Assembly (NCBI GenBank): GCA_951640165.1
Contig: OX621252.1
Span: 23,395,934-23,459,933 of the forward strand
DNA from: Pseudoips prasinana
Taxonomy: Eukaryota; Arthropoda; Insecta; Lepidoptera; Nolidae
Length of the DNA stretch: 64,000 nt
Reading direction: 5' to 3'
Each line of letters begins with the position of its first letter. Position 1 is the stretch's first letter. The notes under the pieces were generated by a model that was given only the letters and a program-made list of their open reading frames with translations, was not told the DNA's origin and did no database searches. The position numbers and the translations under genes were made by a program. Positions 31,434 to 41,639 of the stretch are shown piece by piece.

Positions 31434-31754
31434 TCTATATATATAAAAATGAAACCCGTTTTCCGTTGTCACGACATCACGCGTGAACGGCTGGACCGAT
31501 TTCACTATTTCTTTTTTTATTGTGTTTGTTATTGTCAGGAGAAGGTTCTTATGTAAAAAAAAGAATTTAAAATTGCGCGGAAAATAAGAAAATTTAAGAA
31601 TACTTCACAACCAAATATTATTTCTAATCTAACCTTAGCGCTTTGGACAATATAACCTTTTTTAATGTAACTTTTTTTATTTGACATAGTGTTGACAGAT
31701 AGCGTGCGTTAATAGTCATCGTTAAGACGGGACAAGGTCTGTCGGGTCAGCTAG
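31434..31754 (+). mobile_element. Helitron-like non-autonomous element
   Basis: Starts TCTATATATATAAAAATGAA, contains 'GTGAACGGCTGGACCGATTT', and ends 'GTCGGGTCAGCTAG', with A before and T after. Confidence 0.7.
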
Positions 31755-31954
31755 TAAAATAATAAAATGATTTAATTGGATCCAACTTATTTACATTGTT
31801 TTTAAACCCGCCAAACTGCGTAACAGTTTGTCGGCAGGAATAGCGCTTAAGTTATTTAAACTTACAATACAATTAGCTATTTAAACTAGCAATACAATTA
31901 TAAAATACTTATAAATAACCACGACTCTGATATTGATCAAGTGTATAAGTTAAG
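31755..31954. other. Unassigned sequence
   Basis: Nothing recognised. Confidence 0.4.
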
Positions 31955-32093
31955 TACAGACGCCAGCACATCAAGCTACTCCAATCTGTCAAATTTCTCC
32001 AATTGAAAATGAACCTTATGCTTTTGTGATAAAGTTGAAAATCTATAAAAGAGATTTGACAGATTGGTGTAGCTGGATATGCTGCCGTCTGTA
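31955..32093. mobile_element. MITE, CAGACG family, copy 2
   Basis: Same TIRs as 10,331-10,469, TA at both ends, same orientation of the internal 'CTTATGCTTTTGTGATAAAG'. The right TIR has a few changes. Confidence 0.85.
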
Positions 32094-33083
32094 CACTCAC
32101 CACCACTCACCATGATATCCAAAAATTATTTGTAAGAATAAGATGAAAAATGTCTGTGATGAGTGTTTGTGTTGACATTGGTTTATTAACTTTGAATTCG
32201 ATTAGTCCTTATGTTTCTACGTAAACACTATTTTATACAAATTCAGCTCCACTCCATCCAAAAGTCTATAATAAATGTTTTATGCGATAAATTGTATATT
32301 ATTAATGAAAAATGGCGACATTAATTAGATGTCCTGTTTTTGTGGACAAAAGTTTTATTTATTTAGTACAACATAATTATCTACCATAACAGTTTTACAC
32401 CCAATGCGATAATTATTTACAACACTAATCGAAATAAATTACAACATATTATATTATTGACAGAGAACATTAATTACAATTTGACATTATTACATTTATA
32501 CATTGGTATTTCGGCTTTCTCTAAAAGTTTGGTCATACTAGACCACCACGTCAGGGGTGGGGGGGCGACCTTTGTCTCTCGTCTTTTCGGGTATTGCGAG
32601 TGCTTTGCGAGAGGATCACGTAGTAGGTACCTACTACGTGATCCTCATCCCTTGAAATAATGATATGAAATAATGAAATTTATTCAGCACTTGGGTATTT
32701 ACATACACTTGTACTTGTCAAGCTCACAATGTATTAAATAAACACAGTTTATAAACAGTAATTAAAGCAACAAAATATTTTGAATCAGTCCGTCCGTGCG
32801 GTCTGTTTCGTCACATATATTTTTAATATCCTTAAATAAATAATAAATAGCAAGTTACTGAGCTATTATTGTTACATTTAGCAATTGTATATTAAAATAA
32901 AAGAATTAAAAACAACGAGCAGTTGGCTAGCGCAAAAGGCTCTCAACCAGTAGCTTAATTTAAGCGACTAATACCTGAGGGCACCCTTATGGGCTTCTGG
33001 CCCCAGCTCAGGCGGCCGCTGAAGTTAAAAGATGGAATTCGAAATGGGGGTCAGATCACTTGCACGAGATTAACGATCACGTT
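32094..33083. other. Unassigned sequence containing a perfect 36-bp palindrome
   Basis: No gene recognised. The palindrome at 32,611-32,646 is listed separately. Confidence 0.4.
32611..32646. repeat. Perfect 36-bp palindrome without loop
   Basis: 'GAGGATCACGTAGTAGGT' is followed at once by its exact reverse complement. There is no spacer at the centre (GGTACC). Confidence 0.95.
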
Positions 33084-33305
33084 TTAAGGGGGCAACGCGA
33101 TCCTTCGCATGACATGTCCGTACCATCTCATACGACATTCTTTTAGCTTTTCTGGCACAGGAGACACGTTAAACCTGCCTCGGATATGTTCATTCCTGAC
33201 CTCGTCCAGCCTCGTTACTCCACCTGACCATCTCAATATCTTCATTTCCGCAACATGTAGCTTGTTGACGCACTGTAACTTATAAAAAAAATCTAAATAC
33301 AACAT
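33084..33305 (-). pseudogene. RTE/BovB-like LINE ORF2 C-terminal fragment
   Basis: In reverse: 'VAEMKILRWSGGVTRLDEVR', 'NEHIRGRFNVSPVPEKL' and 'MRWYGHVMRR'. The 'MLRW.cGvTR.D..RNE.IRG....P...K..E.RLRWYGHV.RR' order is the well-known post-RT region of RTE-type elements, often mis-annotated as craniofacial development protein 2 in insects. Both ends are truncated and no RT motif is present, so it is a remnant. Confidence 0.75.
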
Positions 33306-33449
33306 TTCGTGTTTTAATTCTACTAAATGTCGGTTTAGGATGCAGTTAGCGGAATTAACACTGCATGTTATTAGTGTTTTTTAATTGTCAAACAATGCCA
33401 AACGCCTGATTCCAGTACTAATTGTATTATATTAATTTGCTGTCAAATA

Positions 33450-33712
33450 ATAATAATAATATCCTGCGACATTATTTACACACGGCCATCTGATCCCAAA
33501 GTAAGCAGAGCTTGTTCTATGGAAACCAGATAACTGATATACTGCACATACTACTTTTCTTTTGTAAATACATATTTATATAGATAATTACACCCAAATT
33601 CAGGACAAACAGACATGTTCATGCACTCAATTATGTGTCCTGGATGGGTCGACCCACGACCTCCGGCGCGAAAAGAAAGCATTTGCCAACCACGCCAACA
33701 GGCCCGTCATTA
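33450..33712 (-). mobile_element. tRNA-derived SINE (family A), near full length
   Basis: Reverse copy with (AAT)n tail, 'ACACGGCCATCTGATCCCAA', 'CTATGGAAACCAGATAACTG', 'ACATGTTCATGCACTCAA' and a head ending 'AACCACGCCAACAGGCC'. Confidence 0.85.
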
Positions 33713-33844
33713 AAAACAATCTAATAAAATTTTGTCGGTACGCAATTTTATCAAATCAGGAGGAGATCAATTTAGTTCAAACATTCGATACAGACCTTGT
33801 TACAGACGAATAAGTAACTAATCAGAAGGAAAAATATTAATGTT

Positions 33845-33935
33845 CTTCTGTTTAAATTTCGGTCACGGTGGTCAGTCTCAATAGAGACTAAATATCAAAG
33901 ATTTATTGCGGACTAAGAGCCTGTGTTTTTTAAAG
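33845..33935 (-). mobile_element. tRNA-derived SINE (family C), tail fragment
   Basis: 'AAATTTCGGTCACGGTGGTC', 'AGTCTCAATAGAGACTAAAT' and 'AGAGCCTGTGTTTT' match the 3' body of family C in reverse. Confidence 0.6.
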
Positions 33936-33954
33936 GCGCTTTTATCCTACAGAG

Positions 33955-34225
33955 CTGTTTGCTGTCGTTTGTATCGATACAGACGCGATGCTAACGCGCG
34001 TCTGTATCGCTACAAACGCGCGTTTGCATCGCGTGTGTATCGATACAGACGCGCCGGTGCCGCGCGTGTGAATCGATAGAAACGCGATGCTAACGCGAGT
34101 TTGTAGTATCGAGTCTGTATCGCTACACACCCGTGTTTGTATCCCGTCTGTATCGCTACACACGCGCGTTTGCATACTGTCTGTATCGCTACACACATGC
34201 ATCTGTATCGATTCAAACGCGGATT
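33955..34225. repeat. GC-rich minisatellite, 33-bp period
   Basis: A core 'CTGTATCGCTACACACGCG' and 'CGTTTGCATAC' recurs about eight times with variants such as 'TGTATCGATACAGACGCG'. The core is partly palindromic. The repeat is open in two minus frames and one plus frame for about 80 codons each because the period is a multiple of three. The short flanks carry no other part of a gene. Confidence 0.88.
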
Positions 34226-34949
34226 CGAATTTATACAGGTGTGCAAAGGTCCTTAAATTAAAAAAAAAACAATATAACTATAGATTTTTCTATTTAGACA
34301 TATTTGTTGATAAACCTAACACAAAACGTAAATTGTGAAGCACATAAATAATATATAATATTTTTATATTAATAAAAAAGTAGGATTAAATATTTTAAAC
34401 ACGTTTACTTGTCACCTGTACCCACACGTATCTGATTTAATATGTTTTTCGGTTGAAAATGCAACTCATATGTATATCAGCTTAGTAAAAAGGAAGGTGA
34501 AGGTATCCAAACTTAGCATCCAACTACTACCATACCATCTCAACTCTCAATAAAAACATTACATGTCACTTACTTGAGAACAATACTAATTAGAATAAGT
34601 TGTAATAAAGTTCACCATCTTCAGTTACCCATTCAATGCGTTTATTTCTCCAACAGTTTTTGATCTGCGATTAGATACTGGCTAAGTTGAGTTTTGAATG
34701 CATTGAGTGAGTGTACATTTCTAATATGTGAGGGTATTTTATTGTAAAGTTCTACATGTGTCCATAGACACATGTTAAGTGAAGCTGACTCTCGTAACTT
34801 GTGTCGTGAAGGTAAGCACACCGGGACTTATGTTAAACGTCACCTTATTAGCAACAGGTGCCGGTTATGGAGTCCCTCTGATTCATGCGAACTAACTGTA
34901 ATAAAGATCAGTACGGTATTAGCTGACAGCTCTATGGTTCTGCTGAATG
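34226..34949. other. Unassigned AT-rich sequence
   Basis: No supported feature. Confidence 0.4.
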
Positions 34950-35088
34950 TACAGACGCCAGCATATCTAGCTACCCCAATTTGTCAAATTTATTTTATAG
35001 ATTTTATACTTTATTACATAAGCATAAGGTGCACTTTCAATTGGGGGAATTTGACAGATTGAGGTAGCTTGATGTGCTGGCGTCTGTA
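34950..35088. mobile_element. MITE, CAGACG family, copy 3
   Basis: TIR 'CAGACGCCAGCATATC' left and 'TGATGTGCTGGCGTCTG' right, with TA at both ends. The interior 'TTACATAAGCATAAGGTGC' is inverted relative to copies 1 and 2. Confidence 0.85.
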
Positions 35089-35280
35089 TTATGGTACTGC
35101 GTAGCGAGAACTATCTTAAGTTGTGAATTTCTAATTTAACTTGACACGGTAGACTGACAGTGACGAATTATAGCGAAGCGCTCATAGCATCTCTCATCGG
35201 TCCGTAAGCGATCGGCGAGGTTAAGTACCCAGGCGCGCGGTCAGTCCATAGATGGGTGACCGCCAAAGTGGTTTACTTAA

Positions 35281-35522
35281 CGGGCCTGTTGGCGGGGTTG
35301 CCAAATGCTTGCTGTTTACGCCGCAGGTGGTGGGTTCGATTCCCACCCAGGACAGATATTTGTGTGCATGAACATGTCTGTTTGTCCTGTGTCTGGGTGA
35401 AATTATTTAAGTATGTATTTACAAAAGAAAGTAGTATATGAGTTATCTGGTTTCCATAGTACAAGCTCTGCTTAGTTTGGGTCCAGATTGCCGTGTGTGA
35501 AAAATGTCCCAGGATATATTAT
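35281..35522 (+). mobile_element. tRNA-derived SINE (family A), full length, inside the 5S-SINE
   Basis: Head 'GGCCTGTTGGCGGGGTTGCC' and box B 'TGGTGGGTTCGATTCCCACC', then the complete A body to 'AATGTCCCAGGATATATTAT'. The mariner begins within its AT-rich tail. Confidence 0.85.
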
Positions 35523-35524
35523 AC

Positions 35525-36623
35525 TACTCTGTCAAGAAAGTACCGGGAAAAGATCAATAATATACAAAATGTTTGTTATTCATCCAAATTTATTTTATCA
35601 CCTTCAAAATATGCTCCTTCAGAAACGATACACTAACGAATAATCCATTCATCAAAACATTTTTTAAACGCTGCTTTCGGAATTGAGTTCAGTTCTCGCC
35701 GCGAATTCTCCTTTATGTCTTCTACCTATTGAAAACGGGTACCACGAAGTGATAATTTGAGTTTAGGAAAAAGAAAGAAGTCAGCTGGAGCCATATCTGG
35801 TGAATATGGTGGTTGCTGGATGGTATTTGTTGAGTGTTTGGTCAATAATTCGTTCACAATGATGGCCTTGTGCGAAGGCGCATTATTGTGGTGCAAAATC
35901 CAAGAAGCTTGTTGACTAGTTTGCATGTCAAACTCGTAAACCCACGTCTCGTCACCCGTAACAATGCGTTTCATGAATGTTGGGTCGAAATTGACTCGTT
36001 CTACCATGTCCTCAGCGACTTTCATGCGATTGAGTTTTTGGAGAAGACTGACAGATCTGTTGGGACTAGCCGAGCGGCAACATGTTTGATACCCAAATGA
36101 TTAGTTAAAATGGTACGAATCGACTCGTGAGATACAGAAAGTTCGGCGGCTATCTCTCTCAGAGTTGAATGAGGATTTTCAGTCACTCTTTCCTTCACTT
36201 TTGCGATGTTAACTTCAGTTGCAGACGTTGATGGCCTACCAGAGCGAGGCAAATCTTTCATCACATCTCGACCGCTTTTGAACGATTTGAACCACTCATA
36301 AGCACGAGTTTTTGATAAAGTCGATTCACCGTAAGCCTTCTGTAACATTTTCAGTGACTCCGAACATGAAATTCCATAAGCGATGCAAAATTTAAGACAA
36401 ATTCTTTGTTCAATATTTTTGTCCACCATGAAATTCGCAATACACGCTATATATGATATTACTGAAACCAGCACTGTATTAAATATAAATAACAGATGCA
36501 ACTCAAACTTCGCGACAGAACAGAAAACAGTTGTGCCAATCTAACAACAACAAAAAAAACTAAAATTTGAATTTGGAACCATAAACAAATTATCCATTCC
36601 CGATACTTTTTTGACTGAATGTA
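35525..36623 (-). mobile_element. Mariner-like DNA transposon, inactive
   Basis: TA dinucleotides at 35525-6 and 36622-3 flank imperfect TIRs: 'CTCTGTCAAGAAAGTACC' at the left and, in reverse from the right, 'CATTCAGTCAAAAAAGTATC'. The length, about 1.1 kb, is slightly short of the usual 1.3 kb mariner, in line with the internal deletion in the transposase. It inserted into the tail of a SINE. Confidence 0.85.
35726..36429 (-). pseudogene. Mariner transposase, deleted and frameshifted
   Basis: The transposase would bind the TIRs and cut and paste the element at TA. From the ATG at 36,429 the N-terminal helix-turn-helix region is readable: 'EQRICLKFCIAYGISCSES', 'SKTRAYEWFKSFKSGRDV', 'DLPRSGRPST' and 'LREIAAELSVSHESIRTIL'. 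A frameshift near 36,030 joins to 'VAEDMVERVNFDPTFMKRI' and 'TGDETWVYEFD', holding the first catalytic Asp. The stretch between that block and 'WILHHNNAPSH' is missing some 60 residues by comparison with the family. In 'HHNNAPSH' the second catalytic Asp is replaced by Asn. The third is kept in 'YSPDMAPADFFLFPKLK'. The protein cannot be active. Confidence 0.88.
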
Positions 36624-36829
36624 GAAATAGAGCGTCTCCGTGCTTCGGAGGGCTCTAAGCTGTTGGTCCCGGTTGTAGTCATTAGACAACAGTCGTAAAG
36701 CCATGTCAGCGGCCTACTGGGCGGCATGAACAACTCTGACATTAGGGTAACCATTGCCCATACAATAAGCAAGCAAGTGACGAATAACACTTGGTGTAAT
36801 ATCAGCTCCTCTGTGGTTACTAATACCAC

Positions 36830-36960
36830 CATACTGCCATCGCTAACCTGTCTGCCAAGCCAGGCGATTATGTTATATCCTCTAAGATGATTGATCGAGG
36901 GAGGGCTTTTGTCTGGCTGTGGAAATCTATCGGCTGATGGGATGATGTCGCGGTTTGAAG
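36830..36960 (+). mobile_element. Family E / RTE 3' end fragment
   Basis: 'CCATCGCTAACCTGTCTGCC', 'AAGCCAGGCGATTATG', 'GGGAGGGCTTTTGTCTGGCT' and 'TCGGCTGATGGGATGATG' give the E-family body joined to the RTE-type end. Confidence 0.6.
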
Positions 36961-37091
36961 CTTACCTAAGTCTTGCATTTGTTTTACGAAATTTTATTGA
37001 CTATTATTTATAGTATACTTCAACATTTCATTTGAAAACTAATTGAATTTGTATACACTTTTAAACTTTCGCGTATCATAATTATATATGA

Positions 37092-37190
37092 ACATTGTTA
37101 ACAGGTATTAACGGGACTAACCTTATTGTTATTTTCCCGACGTTTCGACCAAGTTGCATTCATCGTGGTCGTGACCACGATCAATGCAAC
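37092..37190 (+). mobile_element. Half copy of the MITE at 20,511
   Basis: 'ACATTGTTAACAGGTATTAA', 'TTGTTATTTTCCCGACG' and 'TTTCGACCAAGTTGCATTC' match the left half of 20,511-20,655. 'GTGGTCGTGACCACGAT' adds a small palindrome. The right TIR is absent. Confidence 0.6.
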
Positions 37191-37654
37191 TGTTTTTTTC
37201 ACTTGGTTTATTGGTTGCCATCATTGTCTTTGTTTTTAATACGTTCATGTCGACTGCAAGGCATTCTTGGCAGTTCCTCTCAACATGCCATGCCACCACG
37301 TCATGTAATATAATCCTACAATACATCTAATTACTAAATGCATCCCCATTTAATTCCAACTAGAGATAAAATATAGGATTTAAATCGTTGTACTTAATTA
37401 TAAGCAGCTCATAATAAATCACGGAGTCGCTCTCCACTTCACATTAATTGGACGCGATTTAATATTTCAATCTTGTTAGTTTTAGATCGTCGCTGAAATG
37501 ACTAACGATACGTTCTCAGAAACTAGTTACTAAATAGTCTGTGGATTTCTATAAGTCTTTTAACAGTATCACCTCGGGATTTATTGCTTTTATCAGCTCT
37601 GGATAGATCAAAAACCGCTGGATGATTAAATTCACGCCGCTGAAGTCAACGCTG
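37191..37654. other. Unassigned sequence
   Basis: Nothing recognised. Confidence 0.4.
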
Positions 37655-37895
37655 TGTGATGACGGCATAGAATATCATCACCCCATCTCATCCCGTGGGG
37701 GGCGTAGAAATCGACCGAAGGAATACCTATCAGAGAACGGGCAGCAGTGTTTTTCTGTGAACTATGACCATCAAACTGCGATCGCCAATCCGTCTGCCAA
37801 GCGTGGCGATTATGGCATCCCCCACCACCTCCACCCATTCTTTAGGAAGGCTTTTGTCCAGCTGTGGACGTACTTTGGCTGAAATGTTGAAGACA
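37655..37895 (+). mobile_element. SINE-like repeat (family E), with coding-like RTE terminus
   Basis: Family landmarks are complete. The end reads, in frame, 'RKAFVQLWTYFG' then TGA, which is the C-terminus of the RTE-like LINE. The repeat therefore carries a LINE-derived 3' end. Confidence 0.75.
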
Positions 37896-39149
37896 ACGAC
37901 AACGTAACATTCTAATGTTATGCTGGGCAGGAGGAGTGACAATGTTGGACTACGTTCGTCACTGTCATGTACGTGGCAGGTTCAATATAAAACGTATACC
38001 CAAGTAGATCGTGGATTGAAGATTTATAGTACGGACACATAATGCGTCGATAACCCGACCACGTGGCCAGGTACCCTTGATATGAACCGGGAAAGAAAAA
38101 GACTACAGAATACAACAAACATGGGTAATGTAATTGCATCTCCGAGGGCAAAGTAACCTTGGAGAAGCGTACTAAGGAGAGAAGTCAGCCGACCCTAAAT
38201 AATGGGATGTAGGCTAGAAATGGTTTGAAGGTATTTGAAAGCATATGATGCTAAAATAAACAAGGGAGTGGAATGTCTGTAAAGATAATGCCAAGTATAT
38301 AGCTAATGGAGAAGAATGATTAAGATTCCGTTTTAGAGCCAAATTGCATAGTGAGAGACGATGGTAAGAAACCTAACGCTATGATCGTTCTTCCTTGTAA
38401 GATTCAGTGCCAGACGCTACATGCTTGGACATCCTGGCGCCGATCATCTTCGCGGTACTCGAAATAGAGCTAGCGCCGCAGTTGAATCAGCAGAGAATCT
38501 CAAGAGTTGCAAATATAGCACTTGATAGCGGTTGGCGCGTTTTAGACTCAAATCGTTGGTCCACGAGAAGCGGGGTAAAAAGTATACATAGAGAAACTAA
38601 TAACCGTTTTGTTGGTAGTACTTAAGAAGCAAACCAGCTAAGCACCCGGTAGTCCAACCCCCCTCGGGGCTGCGGCGGCAATCATTGAAGCAGCTCCGGG
38701 AAGCCTGCGATCTGTCAGTGGCGCACTCGCTGTGCCGTAATAGTAGGAATGAAAGAAAGAATGAAATAATTTGGTAAAGGAAATAAAAATGGTAGAAACG
38801 GGGAGGAAGGAAATGGTCCTAATCCGCGATTTTTATTCATATTCATAAATATTCTTTATTCGCAGTAAAGTGGGTACATTAAACTTCCTCTCTAACAACT
38901 TTAGTCAATTTGATTGACGTGCAATTTTTAACATATTATTACATTATTATTGTAAATATGTCATTATTAAATTATTATTATTATTATTGCAATATTATTA
39001 ATTAAAGGAGCTATGCCGGAAATGCCTTTACCTACTAAAACCCTTTCTCTGTTAACCATTATTTTTTATTTAAAGGCATTTAATGCCATTCCTTTAATTC
39101 TATCCGGAATCTCACCATAGATTCTGCCATACATCGCGTAACTGAATTT
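37896..39149. other. Unassigned sequence with a small GC-rich patch
   Basis: The patch at about 38,640-38,720 ('AACCCCCCTCGGGGCTGCGG', 'AGCAGCTCCGGGAAGCC') looks like a repeat edge but I cannot name it. No gene is seen. Confidence 0.35.
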
Positions 39150-39185
39150 AACTCAGACCGCTACCGCTAGACCAACGAGACAGTG
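39150..39185 (-). mobile_element. Family C SINE head fragment
   Basis: 'CTACCGCTAGACCAACGAGA' is the reverse of box A of family C. Nothing else of the element remains. Confidence 0.5.
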
Positions 39186-39248
39186 AACCAGTCAACATTT
39201 AGTGGCAAAGCTGTTAAGCCCACTCACAAACGTCTCAATATGAAAGAC

Positions 39249-40006
39249 CACCTTGAACATAACAAGAGCATTATTCTCACGTGTTAACGATACATAGTTA
39301 CAGTTTCCTGTTCAGTCACACTGCTCCACTCTAAAACAGCACTAGGGATGTTCCTCTGAATTCCCAGTTTTCAATTTCCGGGACAAGGAGTTAGGTAATA
39401 AATACAAAACATCCAATTTTATTTAAATATAGCAAAACAGACACGATAAATAACTATTTATCGTGTCTGTTTTGCTATATACTGCTCTTGTTAGTATGCT
39501 CTTGTTATGTTCAAGGTGCTAGACCACCTTGAACATAACAAGAGCATTATTCCCACGTGTTAACGATACATAGTTACAGTTTCCTGTTCAGTCACACTGC
39601 TCCACTCTAAAACAGCACTAGGGATGTTCCTCTGAATTCCCAGTTTTCAATTTCCGGGACAAGGAGTTATGTAATAAATACAAAACATCCAATTTTATTT
39701 AAATATAGCAAAACAGACACGATAAATAACTATTTATCGTGTCTGTTTTGCTATATACTGCTCTTGTTAGTATGCTCTTGTTATGTTCAAGGTGCTAGAC
39801 CACCTTGAACATAACAAGAGCATTATTCCCACGTGTTAACGATACATAGTTACAGTTTCCTGTTCAGTCACACTGCTCCACTCTAAAACAGCACTAGGGA
39901 TGTTCCTCTGAATTCCCAGTTTTCAATTTCCGGGACAAGGAGTTATGTAATAAATACAAACATCCATCTCAATTTAAATAGAACAAAACAGACACCATAA
40001 ATTATT
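39249..40006. mobile_element. Tandem array of a palindromic MITE, period 276 bp
   Basis: Each full unit is 270 bp, starts 'CACCTTGAACATAACAAGAG', ends with its inverse 'CTCTTGTTATGTTCAAGGTG', and is joined to the next by a 6-bp 'CTAGAC'. Units run 39249-39518, 39525-39794 and 39801 to about 40006. The third lacks the right half. Each full unit also holds a 54-bp hairpin (39427-39480 in unit 1) with 26-bp arms from 'ATATAGCAAAACAGACACG'. Units 2 and 3 share two changes against unit 1 (CCC for CTC, TTATG for TTAGG). Confidence 0.92.
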
Positions 40007-40194
40007 ATATCGTATTACTAACGACATTGTATTAAATACTCATTTATTATTTTAATGAACTAAATCACAGATTTGATTAGAAATTTGAGTTAATTTCAAA
40101 ATTTTATGTAAGTAATTTTGTCTGAGTTAATAGTCCAAATAATGTTTTGACAACGTACATAATAGATAAGCACTCTTAATGGGTTTACTTGAAT
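40007..40194. other. Unassigned AT-rich sequence
   Basis: No recognised feature. Confidence 0.4.
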
Positions 40195-40330
40195 ATCCTG
40201 GGACATTATTCACACACGGCCATCTGATCCCAGCAGAGCTTGTACTATGGAAACCAGATAACTGATACATATATGTAGTACATATGCTACTTTTCTTTTA
40301 TAAATCATATTTATATAGATTATTTAATTT
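40195..40330 (-). mobile_element. tRNA-derived SINE (family A), tail half
   Basis: 'TATCCTGGGACATTATTCAC', 'ACACGGCCATCTGATCCC', 'ACTATGGAAACCAGATAACT' and 'CTACTTTTCTTTTATAAAT'. The tRNA-like half is missing. Confidence 0.75.
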
Positions 40331-40973
40331 TTATTTTCAAACTTACGCCATTGGCGTAAGCCTACCAACGCAAAATCAAACAACATATATATAGTCTATT
40401 ATTTTAATAAATATTCTTTACTTTACGTCACGGGCTGCAACGTGTCAATGTAAAAATGTTCTAAGTATTGTCTGACCCGCGGGTAACTCTTTTGATTGTA
40501 TATGTCTGTACCAATACAACATGGCCGCCCCAATTTCGTAACACTCAGTGTCCCACAGCTAAGTCTAATCAAATCCGGGACGGGACTGGGAAATTGGGAA
40601 CTGGGAATATTTATTTGTGCCATGCCTAGTGTAATCGTCACAGCTGTCAGAACATTGACGACTCGACATAGTGTCAACTCGAAACATTTAGGAGTCCTTT
40701 ACGAGTTTTACGAGTTACGGCTTCTCGCCTAATTCTCAACATATTAAACTTAAATTTTAATATATTTTTTCGTTTTATGATTTCACGGTTCTCAATCGGC
40801 ACGCTTGTTTAAAATATATTTAAGTACAATGTTTCCTTTCAATGGTTGTAGATGTTTTATGACCATCAATAATGGGTTAAATCTTAATGTGTTGCAATAT
40901 AACAACGGTTAAGGTGCTTTGTTATGTGAAGATGATGCCACTTTTAAACCCCCGACACGAAAAAGGAGTTAGG
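40331..40973. other. Unassigned sequence
   Basis: Two opposed short frames at 40,423-40,732 overlap each other and have no known domain. Confidence 0.35.
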
Positions 40974-41100
40974 TACAGACGCCAGCACATCCATCTATCC
41001 CTATCTTTCAAATTTCTTTAATAGATTTTTTACTTTATCACATAAGCATAAGGTTCACTTTCAATTTGGGAAATTTGATAGATTGGGGTAGCTTGATGTG
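40974..41100. mobile_element. MITE, CAGACG family, copy 4, right end truncated
   Basis: Left TA and TIR are intact. The right arm stops at 'GGTAGCTTGATGTG', so the terminal 10 or so bases and the second TA are lost. Confidence 0.8.
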
Positions 41101-41369
41101 TTTACATTAATATAGTCCTTAGCATCCCCTATTTAACACAATTCGGGTATGGGGTAATTGTCAAAAAATAACGAAAACGTATATGTTATATTTTAACCAG
41201 ATGGTTTACATTTTTATTTCATGTTGGAATTTTATATTTGACGTGTTATACAAATATTTAAACCCTATTTCATAACACTGTCACCTCTTAAGAAACTAAA
41301 TAAGTTATAAAAGGCCCCGGTCCCGGACGGGACTGCTTACGATTACCGTCCTATCGGATTATAATAATA

Positions 41370-41555
41370 ATATCCTTAATGAATATAAAATATTCATTAT
41401 TTACACTCGGCCATCTGATCCCAAACTAAGCAGAGTTGAGCTCAGGACAAACAGACATGTTGATGCACACAAATATCTGTCTTAGGTGGGAATCGAACCC
41501 ACAACCACCGCCGTGAAAAGCAAGCATTTGCCAACCACGCCAATAGGCGTGATAG
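41370..41555 (-). mobile_element. tRNA-derived SINE (family A), internally deleted
   Basis: 'CGGCCATCTGATCCCAAACT' and 'AAGCAGAG' run straight into 'CTCAGGACAAACAGACATG', skipping the middle. The box B region 'GTGGGAATCGAACCCAC' and head 'CCAACCACGCCAATAGGC' follow. Confidence 0.8.
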
Positions 41556-41639
41556 TACGAAAATAGACAGTGCACATCAGGTAGCGCTCTCGCTTGTACA
41601 CTATCTATGTCTGTGGTAGTGAATCGCAACCGAAATTGA

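Larger units (their letters stand above)
35165..36780 (+). mobile_element. 5S-rRNA-derived SINE split by a tRNA-SINE and a mariner
   Basis: The 5S-like head is at 35165-35280 ('GTAAGCGATCGGCGAGGTTA', 'GCGCGGTCAGTCCATAGATG', 'GTGACCGCCAAAGTGGTTTA'). The body resumes at 36624 with 'GAGCGTCTCCGTGCTTCGGA', 'GTTGGTCCCGGTTGTAGTC' and ends 'CAATAAGCAAGCAAGTG'. The two pieces join where the uninterrupted copy at 49,755 has continuous sequence. Confidence 0.82.

Noticed and set aside
33942..34246. Open frames of about 80 codons on the minus strand
   Set aside because: They are produced by a 33-bp repeat without stops; several frames are open at once and no domain is present.
39249..40006. CRISPR-like array
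   Set aside because: Units are 270 bp and contiguous, with no short repeats and unique spacers; the host is an animal.
40423..40732. Opposed frames of 84 and 78 codons
   Set aside because: They overlap on opposite strands, have no domain and no splice or promoter context.
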